Part shown: piece after piece, positions 23,695-31,800 of the stretch | Layout of the letters: every line of letters starts with the position of its first letter | Numbering within the stretch: the first letter of the stretch is position 1 | Origin: JAQVWU01 sp964628455 | Lineage (GTDB): Bacteria; Bacillota; Clostridia; Oscillospirales; CAG-272 | Direction of reading: 5' to 3' | DNA: 44,842 bases | Assembly: GCA_964628455.1 (NCBI GenBank) | Contig: CAZVPD010000009.1 | Location: 1 to 44,842 of the forward strand | The notes under the pieces: generated by a model | Seen by the model: the letters and a program-made list of their open reading frames with translations, nothing else | The model's database searches: none | What the model was told of the DNA's origin: nothing | Position numbers and translations under genes: made by a program

Positions 23695-25032
23695 TCAGAG
23701 AGCAGCCATTCTGCGGATATATTTTTCCACGTCGAATTTCCTCCTGCAGCCGCTGTAAGACATATGCCTGATTTTTCCGAATACATCGCGTTCGCCCCAT
23801 GCCCTGTCATGAACGCCCCCGACAGACCAGGCGATCCCCGTGTATCCGTTCGGATCCCTTCCGTCCAGCTGATACTTATCGTTCAGATAAACGGCGTTCC
23901 GCATGGCTTCCTCCGCCGTTTCACTCCATCCGAGGATCATCTTCGCCCAGTACATGCGGAGGTATCCGTGCATTCTGCCTGTCTTGACCATTTCCGTCTG
24001 CGCCGCATTCCAAAGCCTGTCATGTGTTTCCGCGTTTTCCAGCCGGTCAAGCCCGTAAAGATACTCTCTGCGGTCAAGACGGTGTTCATCGTGTGTTTTC
24101 TTTGCCCAATCGGGAAATCCCCCGGGATTGTCGTAGTTCCGGTTGTAACAGCAGAAATTATCGGCCAGTTCCCGCCGGACGATCAGTTCCTCCAAAAAAT
24201 CCGAAGCGTCCTCCGTCGCCTTCATGATCTCCAGAGCCGCCCTCTGGGCGCTGATCTGCCCGAAATGCAGATAGGGAGACAAACCGGAGCATGCTTCCCC
24301 GTTCGGGTCGTTTCTGCTGCCGTAATTTTTCAGCCCCCGGGCAATAAAATCCCTCAGCTGTTCTTTTGCGGCGTCCTCCCCGGATTTTATCGGGTATCCG
24401 TTACGGCCGTTTTCCAGGATCTTTTGAGTTTGTATATCAAATGCAGGCCAGTCCGGGGGCAAATAAGCGGGAGCAAACGGATGTTTTTCCAATTCGGGAA
24501 AATCCGTCAGATATTCATTCAGCTTTTTCAGGACCTTCGGCCTGAAAGTGTGTGCCGCGTATTCCTGCCTGTCCGACGCCGCAAAGCACGGAACGACATT
24601 ATGTGCGTCGACTGCAGCAAACCGTATATTCAGTTTGCGCGCCGCCCGCAGCTTCCATTCGGCAGATATCCCGAGCGGGTTGAAGTCCGCCACCAAAAGA
24701 CCCGCTTTGATCCTGCCGCAGAATCCGGCTATATTTTCGGCAGGATCTCCTTCCAGCATAATAAACGGAATATCGAATTTTTTNNNNNNNNNNAGCTTCA
24801 GATATACCCCGCGCAGTCCTTCCGTCATAAAACCGTCGGTTTTCGGCGTCGAACCCAAATAGCGGCCGGATTTACAGAAGACGACTGCCAGTCCCTGATT
24901 CATTTTTACCGCTTCGGACCGGGCATACAGCAGCGCCCAGTTGTCATCGGCTCTCTGGTCCCTGCTCATCCAGTAAACCACGGTTCCCGGCCTTTGTGGG
25001 CTGCCGTTCAGTTCAAGCAACCTGTGAAGCAT
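23695..25032 (-). CDS. phr: Class II deoxyribodipyrimidine photolyase
   Basis: Light-driven repair of cyclobutane pyrimidine dimers with FAD. Class II signatures are VVYWMSRDQRADDNWALLYA at the N-terminus (antenna-domain start), GLSPYLHFGQISAQRAALE, and, in the FAD domain, MLGYLRMYWAK-like HGYLRMYWAKMIL and GGVHDRAWGERDVFGKIR near the end. A GTG at 25044 is in frame, but GGAGG lies inside it and ATG at 25032 has proper spacing. The ten Ns at 24784-24793 interrupt the N-terminal domain around residue 80; the two flanks are in the same frame for ten bases, so the gap may be near true size. A photolyase suggests exposure to light for an otherwise anaerobic-looking genome. Confidence 0.92.
   Translation of the reverse strand: MLHRLLELNGSPQRPGTVVYWMSRDQRADDNWALLYARSEAVKMNQGLAVVFCKSGRYLGSTPKTDGFMTEGLRGVYLKXXXXKKFDIPFIMLEGDPAENIAGFCGRIKAGLLVADFNPLGISAEWKLRAARKLNIRFAAVDAHNVVPCFAASDRQEYAAHTFRPKVLKKLNEYLTDFPELEKHPFAPAYLPPDWPAFDIQTQKILENGRNGYPIKSGEDAAKEQLRDFIARGLKNYGSRNDPNGEACSGLSPYLHFGQISAQRAALEIMKATEDASDFLEELIVRRELADNFCCYNRNYDNPGGFPDWAKKTHDEHRLDRREYLYGLDRLENAETHDRLWNAAQTEMVKTGRMHGYLRMYWAKMILGWSETAEEAMRNAVYLNDKYQLDGRDPNGYTGIAWSVGGVHDRAWGERDVFGKIRHMSYSGCRRKFDVEKYIRRMAAL
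24784..24793. other. Assembly gap (10 Ns) inside the photolyase gene
   Basis: Between GLRGVYLK and KKFDIPFIML. Homologues have only a few residues in this helix, so a short gap is consistent, but the length is the same ten Ns as in the other two gaps and may be nominal. Confidence 0.8.
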
Positions 25033-25155
25033 TTTATCCTCCACCCGTATACGGCATTCCGTTTTCCGGTGTCCTTAAGGTCGTATGCAGATAAAATCAC
25101 ATAAAGCCGTTCCGTTTTCCGCGGTCCGGCCTTTGCCGAAGTGCCAAAGAATAAG

Positions 25156-25527
25156 CTACACGAAGATACACCAGCGGACTCCGAATCTATCAATCAGATC
25201 CGCCATCAGAGGGCTGTATCCGCAGGGGCTGAGCGGATAAACGATCCGGGCGTCCTCTTTCAATATCCCGTAGGCTTTTCTGACCTGCGCTTCATTCCCC
25301 TCACCGAAATGCAGGCAAAACTGCATGGTATTTCCCGTTATTCTCTCTTCGCCCTCAGGCGCTTCCGATACAGCCAGAATCTGACCGTATACATCCAGTT
25401 CGGCGTGCATAAAAGTTCCGTCGAGATTGGGATAACTTGCCGTGAGTCCGGCATCAAAAGCCTTCCGGTACAACCCGACCGCCCTGTCGCTCCCCTTCAC
25501 ATATACCTGCATCATCGACCTGTACAT
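25156..25527 (-). CDS. PhnB-like VOC-family protein
   Basis: A 123-residue protein of the PhnB/3-demethylubiquinone-methyltransferase-like branch of the VOC superfamily: YVKGSDRAVGLYRKAFDAGL, FMHAELDVYGQILAVSE, and FGEGNEAQVRKAYGIL. It ends with DRFGVRWCIFV, typical for this group. In-frame ATG at 25551 has no ribosome site; ATG at 25527 (MYRSMMQVYVKGSD) is preceded by GGAGG. Function is usually unknown, despite the phn name. It stands in the same direction as the photolyase gene, about 120 nt upstream of it. Confidence 0.8.
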   Translation of the reverse strand: MYRSMMQVYVKGSDRAVGLYRKAFDAGLTASYPNLDGTFMHAELDVYGQILAVSEAPEGEERITGNTMQFCLHFGEGNEAQVRKAYGILKEDARIVYPLSPCGYSPLMADLIDRFGVRWCIFV

Positions 25528-25646
25528 CCGCCGTATGCCTCCGTCCTGCAATATTTGTCTAAAACCCGAATTCCCGCCCTATAAACTCAAGGAACAAATT
25601 TTTCCCGGGGGAAGATCCTATTCCGTCACTTTGCCGATTTCTGAAT

Positions 25647-26540
25647 TTATTCAAACAGAGCTTTGTGCTCCGTGAAAAAATCGTGGTATACCCTTACGCC
25701 TTCAAGTTCGGTCCAGCGTCGGACACAAACGGGGACCGAATCGATGTCATAGATCCTCGCCCGTCTGAGCGACAACAGAAAAGGCGAATGCGTGGAAACG
25801 ACGAACTGGCATCCGTGATTGCGGACGCAGTCTTCGAGAAAATATTTCAATTGGATCTGATTTGACGGCGACAGGCTGTTCTCGGGTTCATCAAGCAGAT
25901 ACAGGGCGCCGTCCGTGATCGCATCCACAAAAAACGCAAGCGCGCTTTCCCCGTTGGAACGTTCCTGCACGTTGCGCGCCAGCCTTGAGCGCAGATACTG
26001 CGACTGCGTCGATTTTTTTCTTCTCGCGTCGGACGCCTCTTTCCAGCGGTCATAATCGTCCATGCCGCTGAGATGATTGGGCGCAGTATTTTTTCGTTCA
26101 CTTATAAATTCCGTTATAAGATCAGCCCGTTTATGATCGATCCCGTCGTTCAGGCGGCGGATATCGAGGACTTTATCGAAAACATCATCGCTCGAGATGA
26201 TCCTGCTGTTCGGCGAAAGATCACCGGACAGATGAAAACCGCAAAGCTCCGTATAATCATCAAAAAAATCGCTGCGGTTATACGGCGTTTCGCGTTTCAA
26301 CTTCAGTTTCTCGGCGATCACATTCAGAATCGTGCTTTTTCCGCTGCCGTTATCTCCGTAAAGAAGCGTAATGTCGTCAAATACGAAATCGGGCAGTTCC
26401 CGTTCGCGGAACATGCCGAACGGATAGCGGGAGGAATAACAGGTACGGAAATTTTTTGTTTTATATGTCCGGGAATTGACATCGAAGAAATCCTGATCCT
26501 CTTCACGTGAAAGCATATGGAAGGACTGCAGATAAATCAT
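25647..26540 (-). CDS. AAA/SMC-like ATPase
   Basis: A 297-residue P-loop ATPase of the ABC/SMC-like type that occurs as single small proteins. Walker A GDNGSGKST (62-70), ABC-like signature SNGESALAF, Walker B ALYLLDEPENSLS and switch His in VVSTHSPFLL are all intact. The middle part is a short helical insert rather than a long coiled coil. Such proteins appear in defence islands and as housekeeping ATPases of unknown target. Here it follows the GyrI-like gene by 48 nt in the same direction, with no nuclease partner visible. No transporter membrane domain is nearby, so an export role is unlikely. Confidence 0.85.
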   Translation of the reverse strand: MIYLQSFHMLSREEDQDFFDVNSRTYKTKNFRTCYSSRYPFGMFRERELPDFVFDDITLLYGDNGSGKSTILNVIAEKLKLKRETPYNRSDFFDDYTELCGFHLSGDLSPNSRIISSDDVFDKVLDIRRLNDGIDHKRADLITEFISERKNTAPNHLSGMDDYDRWKEASDARRKKSTQSQYLRSRLARNVQERSNGESALAFFVDAITDGALYLLDEPENSLSPSNQIQLKYFLEDCVRNHGCQFVVSTHSPFLLSLRRARIYDIDSVPVCVRRWTELEGVRVYHDFFTEHKALFE

Positions 26541-26588
26541 AGGTTCCGAATCCTTTCTTTTGGAGAACGATCCGCCCCGCTTCGCTTC

Positions 26589-27677
26589 TTACCGGTCAAC
26601 CGCGAACATATAAGCGGTGCTGTACTGATCGCAGCCGTCCGGAAAAACTTCGGCCGTCCAGTATTTCCCGGGGTACGGAATCGGGACCCCCTGACCGAGT
26701 ATCGTGTTCCTGGTGACGTCATACATAGCGTCGCTGTCGTATCCCTCGCGTCTGTGCATGGCTTCCGGATCGCCCGAGAAAACGGCATAGGCAAAGCGGG
26801 AAATATACGGAGGGCCTGCCTTGCCGTCATTCTCCGGCAGGAAATCGAATCCCAGATATCCCTCGGGAACGGGGGTGTTCTCTTTCATGAAACGCCCCCA
26901 GACACCGTGCCACGGACCGACATCCACCCCAAGCCCGTAATGATGCATAAACAGAACGTCATAGTCAAAGCCGGACTTATAACCGTCCATGCCGTCCAGA
27001 ATCCCGAAAAGTTCTTTCCGGACTTTACTATTTTCCAAATCATCGCCTTCGCGCCCGATAAAGCGCATGGCCGGCATATTTTTATATTCAAAGCTTTCCG
27101 CTTTGAAATCCTTCTGCTGTTTCTCGACCATACCGGGCATAAAGAACGCCCACTGAACTCCGGCATCGCAGTCTTTGAGAACATTGATGTATCCGAACAG
27201 ATCCACGCTGTCCGTGCCGGTCGGACCGGTTTTCTTTCCCGCGATCAGTTCCCGGATGCCCCGTTCCCGCATGGCGGAAAAGCCGGCATACATGCGGGCA
27301 GCCGCCTCCCTCAGTTTATCGTCGTGTGAATGCCCCGACAGTTCCTCATCAAACCGGTCAAGCGCTCCGAAAACCGCGGGATTCACCCTCTCTGACGGCA
27401 ATTCCGACAGACATGCCCGAAGCAGCGCGTTCTGTTCCCCGAAACGCGCAAAAACGCCTTCTGTCAGGATCCGTTCGTTTTCGGCGAGTTTTTCGTCACT
27501 CCACTGTGCATCGTCAAGCACCCATTCGGTCAGCGCGTCAAAAGCAGCAGGATTTTTTCCCCTTGCTTTGACCGACCAGTCGACCATCCTTTTATATTTC
27601 TCTTCATCGCACGGTTTTTCATCCGGATATTCTCCGGCGCCGAACCAGCAAAAACCGTCCGTCAGGTTATGCGGCAT
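26589..27677 (-). CDS. GyrI-like/AraC effector-binding-domain protein
   Basis: A 362-residue cytoplasmic protein. The first half is helical with no clear family. The second half (from about residue 190) has the small-molecule-binding fold of GyrI/AraC effector domains: MPAMRFIGREGDD, DYDVLFMHHYGLGVDVGPWHG, TPVPEGYLGFDFLPEND and the end ILGQGVPIPYPGKYWTAEVF. No DNA-binding domain is visible, so it may sequester or sense a ligand, as free GyrI-like proteins do. ATG at 27677 has GGGAGG at 9-10 nt. It is followed by the ATPase gene and probably co-transcribed with it. A specific ligand cannot be named. Confidence 0.72.
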   Translation of the reverse strand: MPHNLTDGFCWFGAGEYPDEKPCDEEKYKRMVDWSVKARGKNPAAFDALTEWVLDDAQWSDEKLAENERILTEGVFARFGEQNALLRACLSELPSERVNPAVFGALDRFDEELSGHSHDDKLREAAARMYAGFSAMRERGIRELIAGKKTGPTGTDSVDLFGYINVLKDCDAGVQWAFFMPGMVEKQQKDFKAESFEYKNMPAMRFIGREGDDLENSKVRKELFGILDGMDGYKSGFDYDVLFMHHYGLGVDVGPWHGVWGRFMKENTPVPEGYLGFDFLPENDGKAGPPYISRFAYAVFSGDPEAMHRREGYDSDAMYDVTRNTILGQGVPIPYPGKYWTAEVFPDGCDQYSTAYMFAVDR

Positions 27678-27780
27678 ATCCTAAACCTCCCGCCGATTTA
27701 AAATAATTTGCCGATGAATTTTTATTCATCGGCCGATAAGACAATAAACGGTCCGAATTATCTGTTTTTCGGCATTCCTG

Positions 27781-27978
27781 TCATTGAACATCGGAAATTC
27801 CGAAACCGAGCTGTTTTTCGATCAGCGTCAACGCAATCTCAACGGCGCGGATACGCCGCTGCAGAAGGGTTTTCTGCGGTCTGCCCAACTTTTCCGCATC
27901 GATTTTCCGGCATTTTGCAAGAACAGACTGCAGGGCACGAAGCGCCTCGTTTAATTCATCGGCCGTATATTCCAGCAT
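27781..27978 (-). CDS. Small helical protein of unknown function
   Basis: About 65 residues, almost all helical and amphipathic: MLEYTADELNEALRALQS, then LGRPQKTLLQRRIRAVEIAL. An in-frame start exists at 28008, but GGAGG lies 6 nt before the ATG at 27978, which I use. It resembles small coiled-coil or helix-bundle proteins common in Clostridia. I know no function. It stands alone between purC and the GyrI-like gene on the same strand. Confidence 0.6.
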   Translation of the reverse strand: MLEYTADELNEALRALQSVLAKCRKIDAEKLGRPQKTLLQRRIRAVEIALTLIEKQLGFGISDVQ

Positions 27979-28135
27979 TTCGATCCTCCGTCTGTCTGAA
28001 CGACTCAAACAACTATTTAACCCGGCCGCCGGCCGAAGTGTTCCTATCCGTTTTCGTTTACAGACAGCTTCGGCACCTATACGGCTTGTTATCCTCTTTT
28101 CCCGAAATCGGGCAGGAAAACCTTACAGCCGACCT

Positions 28136-28834
28136 TTATTCGGGCATATGGCCGATCTTCTCCAGAATAAGTTTTGCACAGTCGATCTGATTCGGAATGC
28201 TGCCGTTTTTATCGCGGACACGCCAGATATCGGGCGTTATTTCATCCGCCACGTACACTTTCTTCTTTTCATCAAAACCGAATTCGATCTTGAAGTCAAC
28301 GAGCATAAGTTCCATTTTCGCGAGTTCTTCCTTCAGCACTTCGCCGACCTTTATCAGGATATTCAGCGCCTCATGATACTGGCCTTCCGTAAGAAGACCC
28401 TTCATGATACATAACCTTTCGCTGATCAGCGGATCCCCCTGTTCGTCGTCCTTGAGGGTCACTTCCGTATAAGGGGGATCGAACGGTATTCCCTCAGCCA
28501 GCGTAAACCTGCGGCACATGCTTCCCGCGGTAAAATAACGGAGAACGAATTCCAGCTTCGGGACCGTGAGTTTACGCACCCGCATCAGGTTGTTTTCGAT
28601 ATCCGCGCTTATATACTGGGTGGGAATCCCGTTTTTCTCCATCAGTTCCATGAAATATTTCGAAATTTTCAGCCCCGTTCTGCCTTTTCCTTCAACGCTT
28701 CCTCCCACCGTGTTGGAACCCGGGTCGAACACCCCGTTTTCACCGGTGGCGTCGTCCTTAAAATAAAGATACACGGCACCGCTGTCTTTGTCCAGAAGAA
28801 CCTTCTTTGTTTTTCCGTTATAAATCGTCTGCAT
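28136..28834 (-). CDS. purC: SAICAR synthase (divergent PurC)
   Basis: It joins aspartate to CAIR in purine synthesis using ATP. IYNGKTKKVLL is the family start. GGSVEGKGRTGLKISKYFMELM, the AGSMCRRF loop (RNxxAGS-like) and VDFKIEFGF with ADEITPDIWRVRD (DEITPD is the conserved acidic site) are present. Length is 232 residues, near normal. Some positions usually conserved are changed: a GVFDPGSNT segment stands where FNG-type motifs are, and NxxQxxDKD-type ends are missing. It may belong to a divergent branch seen in Clostridia. The gene is not in a pur operon. A consensus promoter and a leader of about 100 nt lie upstream. The ribosome site AAGGAGA is good. Confidence 0.85.
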   Translation of the reverse strand: MQTIYNGKTKKVLLDKDSGAVYLYFKDDATGENGVFDPGSNTVGGSVEGKGRTGLKISKYFMELMEKNGIPTQYISADIENNLMRVRKLTVPKLEFVLRYFTAGSMCRRFTLAEGIPFDPPYTEVTLKDDEQGDPLISERLCIMKGLLTEGQYHEALNILIKVGEVLKEELAKMELMLVDFKIEFGFDEKKKVYVADEITPDIWRVRDKNGSIPNQIDCAKLILEKIGHMPE

Positions 28835-28867
28835 TCGCTGTCTCCTTAAAAATTATATATATCATTT

Positions 28868-28924
28868 TTATCGCGGTCCGTTTTTCCCGCTGCCGGCACC
28901 TGAAGGATAATGTCCGTCTGTCAT
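28868..28924 (-). other. Possible 18-codon ORF in the purC leader
   Basis: ATG at 28924 with GGAG 9 nt upstream, reading MTDGHYPSGAGSGKNGPR and ending in TAA at 28868, inside the predicted leader of purC (transcript start near 28939). The size and ribosome site are compatible with a leader peptide, but composition gives no obvious attenuation signal and chance is likely. Confidence 0.2.
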
Positions 28925-28945
28925 CGGGAATATCTCCGTAAAAAT

Positions 28946-28974
28946 ATTATATATCGATATCCCGATAATGTCAA
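28946..28974 (-). promoter_or_regulatory. Consensus promoter of purC
   Basis: Minus strand TTGACA (28974-28969), 17 nt, TATAAT (28951-28946): both perfect, about 110 nt before the purC start. Confidence 0.82.
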
Positions 28975-29060
28975 CACGGTCCCTGCCGCATTGCAGCCGG
29001 TTTCGTCGGCGCAGAAACATGCCGCCTGCGGAAATGCTGCCGCTTTCCGTCTGCACGGCA

Positions 29061-29780
29061 TCAGTGATATTGAGTGTATAAGTCGGAAACCGTGTAAAAT
29101 TCATACCCCCGCTCCCGCAGCTCCGGCACCAGAATATCCAGAGCCGCGAGAACATTCGCCGTATTATACATCGGGTGAAGCAGAATAACCGATCCGCTTT
29201 CCGTGTGACCGGTCACATAACGGGCAATTTCATCCGGAGACGCGCCGTTTCCCAAAACGGTTTCCGGTTCCATGCTCCACATGACCGTCTTCATTCCGAT
29301 CCGGTCCAGAACATACGGCAGGACGAACAGTTTTTTACCGTACGGGGGCCTGAAAAATATCTCGCCGTCATAGCCGCTCATCCGGATCAGCTTGTTTGTC
29401 CGATCGATTTCCTCTCTGCAGAAATCATAGGATTTCAGGATCATACGCTGGTGGGAGTAGGAATGGTTTCCGAGTTCATGCCCCGCCCGGACGATGGCTT
29501 CGGCGTCCTCCGGCCGCGCGTCGATGCCGATCCCGCAGACAAAAAATGTGGCCTTGACCTGCAGCTCATCCAGCTTGTTCAGGATAAGTCCCGTGTTTCC
29601 GGTCGGACCGTCATCGAAAGTCAGCGCGATCTTTTTATCGCCGTTCGGCACCGAGGCGATGAGTTCGCCGAAAAACTGAAAGCTTCTCGATTTCGAAACA
29701 AAAAACAAGGAAACCGAACAAAGAACGATCAGCAGGACAGCAGCGGGAATCAGAAGCAGCCGCCTTTTTGTTTTTTTCAC
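29061..29780 (-). CDS. Polysaccharide deacetylase (NodB domain), membrane-anchored
   Basis: A 239-residue protein with an N-terminal transmembrane anchor (LLLIPAAVLLIVLCSVSLFF, about 8-28) and an extracytoplasmic NodB domain of carbohydrate esterase family 4. Motif 1 TFDDGP has catalytic Asp56 and metal Asp57. Motif 2 HSYSH has His106 and His110. Motif 3 is RPPYG (144-148). The last motif is VILLHPM. The metal-ligand set is complete, so it should remove N- or O-acetyl groups, most likely from peptidoglycan or another surface glycan. Sporulation deacetylases of the PdaA/PdaB kind have this size. It reads toward purC, but the purC promoter starts a separate unit. Confidence 0.9.
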   Translation of the reverse strand: MKKTKRRLLLIPAAVLLIVLCSVSLFFVSKSRSFQFFGELIASVPNGDKKIALTFDDGPTGNTGLILNKLDELQVKATFFVCGIGIDARPEDAEAIVRAGHELGNHSYSHQRMILKSYDFCREEIDRTNKLIRMSGYDGEIFFRPPYGKKLFVLPYVLDRIGMKTVMWSMEPETVLGNGASPDEIARYVTGHTESGSVILLHPMYNTANVLAALDILVPELRERGYEFYTVSDLYTQYH

Positions 29781-29910
29781 AGAACATGCCTCCTCCGCCG
29801 TAAAACAGACACAGATGAATCAGGTCATTCAAACGCTGCTGTGTGTCCGGTGAACACGGATCGATCATCGTCCGGTCCGGTTTGGCGTATAAAAATATAA
29901 AACAAATGTT

Positions 29911-30582
29911 TTACCAGACAAACGGGATCAATCTGTACTTTATCCGATTTTTATATCCGGCATATCCCTGCAGGCCTTTTTCCAGGACCTGTTCTTCGTT
30001 TTTGATTCTTTTAACTATAATGACGGGATAGATCAGAAAAATTAAAAACGAGTAGAAAGAACCGAGAACCAAAGGCATCGACAAAAAAAGCAGTATGGTC
30101 GAAGCATACATCGGATGCCTCACGATCCCATACAGCCCCGTATCTATGACTTTCTGATCCTCCTGAATTTCCACTGTTCTCGATAAATACGCATTTTCAC
30201 GCAGTACTTCCGCATAAAGAAGATACGCGGACAGAAATACGGCAGCTGCCGTTATCACAAGCCATTCGGGCAATACAGACCAATGAAATCGATAATCCAA
30301 TCCGGCGACAGTCAAACCGCAGATAAACATCAGTGCACCGGATAATATCACAAACCTCTGTCCCGCCTCTTTTTCCTTTGTCTGAAGCCTTTTGCGCAGA
30401 AGACCGGGATTCCGGATCATCAGAACCGTACCTGCGGCAAGCATAGGGATAAAAAGGATTGTGAAAAGCAGCCACGCGTTCGGGTACCTCAGTGTTCCCG
30501 CGGGGACAAAGAGCAATCCCGATAAAAGCAAGATCCCCGACAGGTATTTTACGGCCGCCCCGTATAACAATTTTCTGTCCAT
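29911..30582 (-). CDS. Isoprenylcysteine-methyltransferase-like integral membrane protein
   Basis: About 223 residues with four to five membrane helices and the C-terminal signature of the ICMT/phospholipid-methyltransferase superfamily: VIDTGLYGIVRHPMYAS, a helix pair, then EEQVLEKGLQGYAGYKNR and KYRLIPFVW. The superfamily transfers methyl groups from SAM to membrane or volatile substrates (MddA-like or PEMT-like); the bacterial substrate is usually not known. An in-frame start at 30669 is not supported; the ATG at 30582 has AGGGGG 6 nt upstream and gives MDRKLLYGAAVK. The last gene upstream is GNAT, on the same strand about 106 nt away. Confidence 0.84.
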   Translation of the reverse strand: MDRKLLYGAAVKYLSGILLLSGLLFVPAGTLRYPNAWLLFTILFIPMLAAGTVLMIRNPGLLRKRLQTKEKEAGQRFVILSGALMFICGLTVAGLDYRFHWSVLPEWLVITAAAVFLSAYLLYAEVLRENAYLSRTVEIQEDQKVIDTGLYGIVRHPMYASTILLFLSMPLVLGSFYSFLIFLIYPVIIVKRIKNEEQVLEKGLQGYAGYKNRIKYRLIPFVW

Positions 30583-30688
30583 TCGGTTCCCCCTGCGGTT
30601 CCGGTTAAAACAATTTTTCTTCCCGGTAACCAACCTGTTTTCACGACCCCGCAATAGCCGGTGAATCATCTTGCCTTGTGCTCTTCTT

Positions 30689-31282
30689 TTATGCTATCAA
30701 AAATTTTCGCACAACCGCTCTGCCGTCCCGTTCGGCGCAGACGGAAAATCCGCATTTTTCATACATCTCCAAAGGTCCCCTGAAATCATGGTCCGCGTAA
30801 ATGAACTCTCTGTTGACATATGCTTCGACAAAATCAAATCCATCCGCAGCCGCGTCTGCGCAGACACGTTCCAGCAGTCGGGTCGCTACGCCCTTTCTCT
30901 GCATTTCCGGCGCGACCATAAAGCAAAACACGGATTTCACCCTGATATCCTCACGGTCTTCCTCTATCGGCCAGAAGGAACGCAGGTAACCGACGCAGGC
31001 ACGGTAATCGGAGCCGGCGTTGCACCAGCCCACGATCTTGTCGCCGAGATAAGCAAGATAGCCCTGTATGCTGCCGGCACGGACAAAGCCCGCCGCCCGG
31101 GTCCTTCTTTCCTCCCGGGTCGGGAACCAGTGCGCTTCCCCGCGGGCATAGGATTCATCGCTGCGCCAGGTCACGCAATAGCACTTTTGCTCGTCAATAC
31201 CGGCATCATGCGGTGTCTCATCAAAAAAACGGACGTATTCTTCGGCAAGGCCGGGCGTTAATTTTTTGATTTCGATATTCAT
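30689..31282 (-). CDS. GNAT-family N-acetyltransferase
   Basis: A 197-residue acetyltransferase of the GNAT superfamily. The acetyl-CoA-binding motif A is VKSVFCFMVAPEMQRKGVATRLL (Q-R-K-G-V-A/G), and the C-terminal part has GPLEMYEKCGFSV, typical of motif B. The N-terminal IDEQKCYCVTWRSDESY is characteristic of a clostridial subfamily whose substrate is not known. AAGGAGA lies 7-8 nt before the ATG at 31282. No partner gene suggests a substrate. Confidence 0.86.
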   Translation of the reverse strand: MNIEIKKLTPGLAEEYVRFFDETPHDAGIDEQKCYCVTWRSDESYARGEAHWFPTREERRTRAAGFVRAGSIQGYLAYLGDKIVGWCNAGSDYRACVGYLRSFWPIEEDREDIRVKSVFCFMVAPEMQRKGVATRLLERVCADAAADGFDFVEAYVNREFIYADHDFRGPLEMYEKCGFSVCAERDGRAVVRKFLIA

Positions 31283-31800
31283 TTTGCTGTCTCCTTGTAT
31301 AAATACGACAGAAGTGTCTATATCCGAAACGCGCGTCCGGCACGATTCACGACGTCAGACGGATGCCGGCGATTTTCCGGACCGGCAGCTTTTTTGCAGG
31401 ATTCTCCGTATGTGCAAACCTGCCGACAGAATTATTATACAAACATTCGGCTCCGGAATCAAGTATTATGTGTAAAATTCCGTAACGCAAGCCGGATCAT
31501 GCTCCTGAATATTTATAGAAGCAGGACAGAGGGAAGAGATATTTTATTTGACAAGTCATGCGAATTGTGGTAATATATTGTTGTTCCGAACTTTCCGCTA
31601 AATAATGGAATAAACGCGATATGATATGTTAAATATAAACAAATATCACGGTTTTTCTAAAACCTTGCAGTATAGCCGGATGACAGAGACTGCATTCTGC
31701 GGGTGATATCTCCGGATAAAGCACCGGCACAGCCGCGCGGCCTGTTTTTCTGTCCGAACACTGTAAATAAATATTCTATTTTATTCTGCAAAGGAACATT
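31283..31800 (+). other. Intergenic region with promoter and leader of the metallophosphatase gene
   Basis: About 520 nt without genes. The first 260 nt show nothing clear. A promoter lies at 31548-31576. The remaining leader of about 220 nt folds: GCCGG and CCGGC arms (about 31675-31725), then a small GC hairpin with ACAG/CTGT arms followed by a T-run near 31735-31755, which could serve as an attenuator. I cannot match it to a known riboswitch class. Confidence 0.4.
31548..31576 (+). promoter_or_regulatory. Promoter of the metallophosphatase lipoprotein gene
   Basis: TTGACA (31548-31553), 17 nt, TAATAT (31571-31576). A long leader of about 220 nt separates it from the start at 31801. Confidence 0.72.

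Noticed and set aside
31583..31800. TPP riboswitch in the leader of the metallophosphatase gene
   Set aside because: A short GATATCTCCGGATAAAGC stretch recalls the TPP 3' half, but the CTGAGA core and the downstream CCTTTGAACCTGAT pattern are missing.
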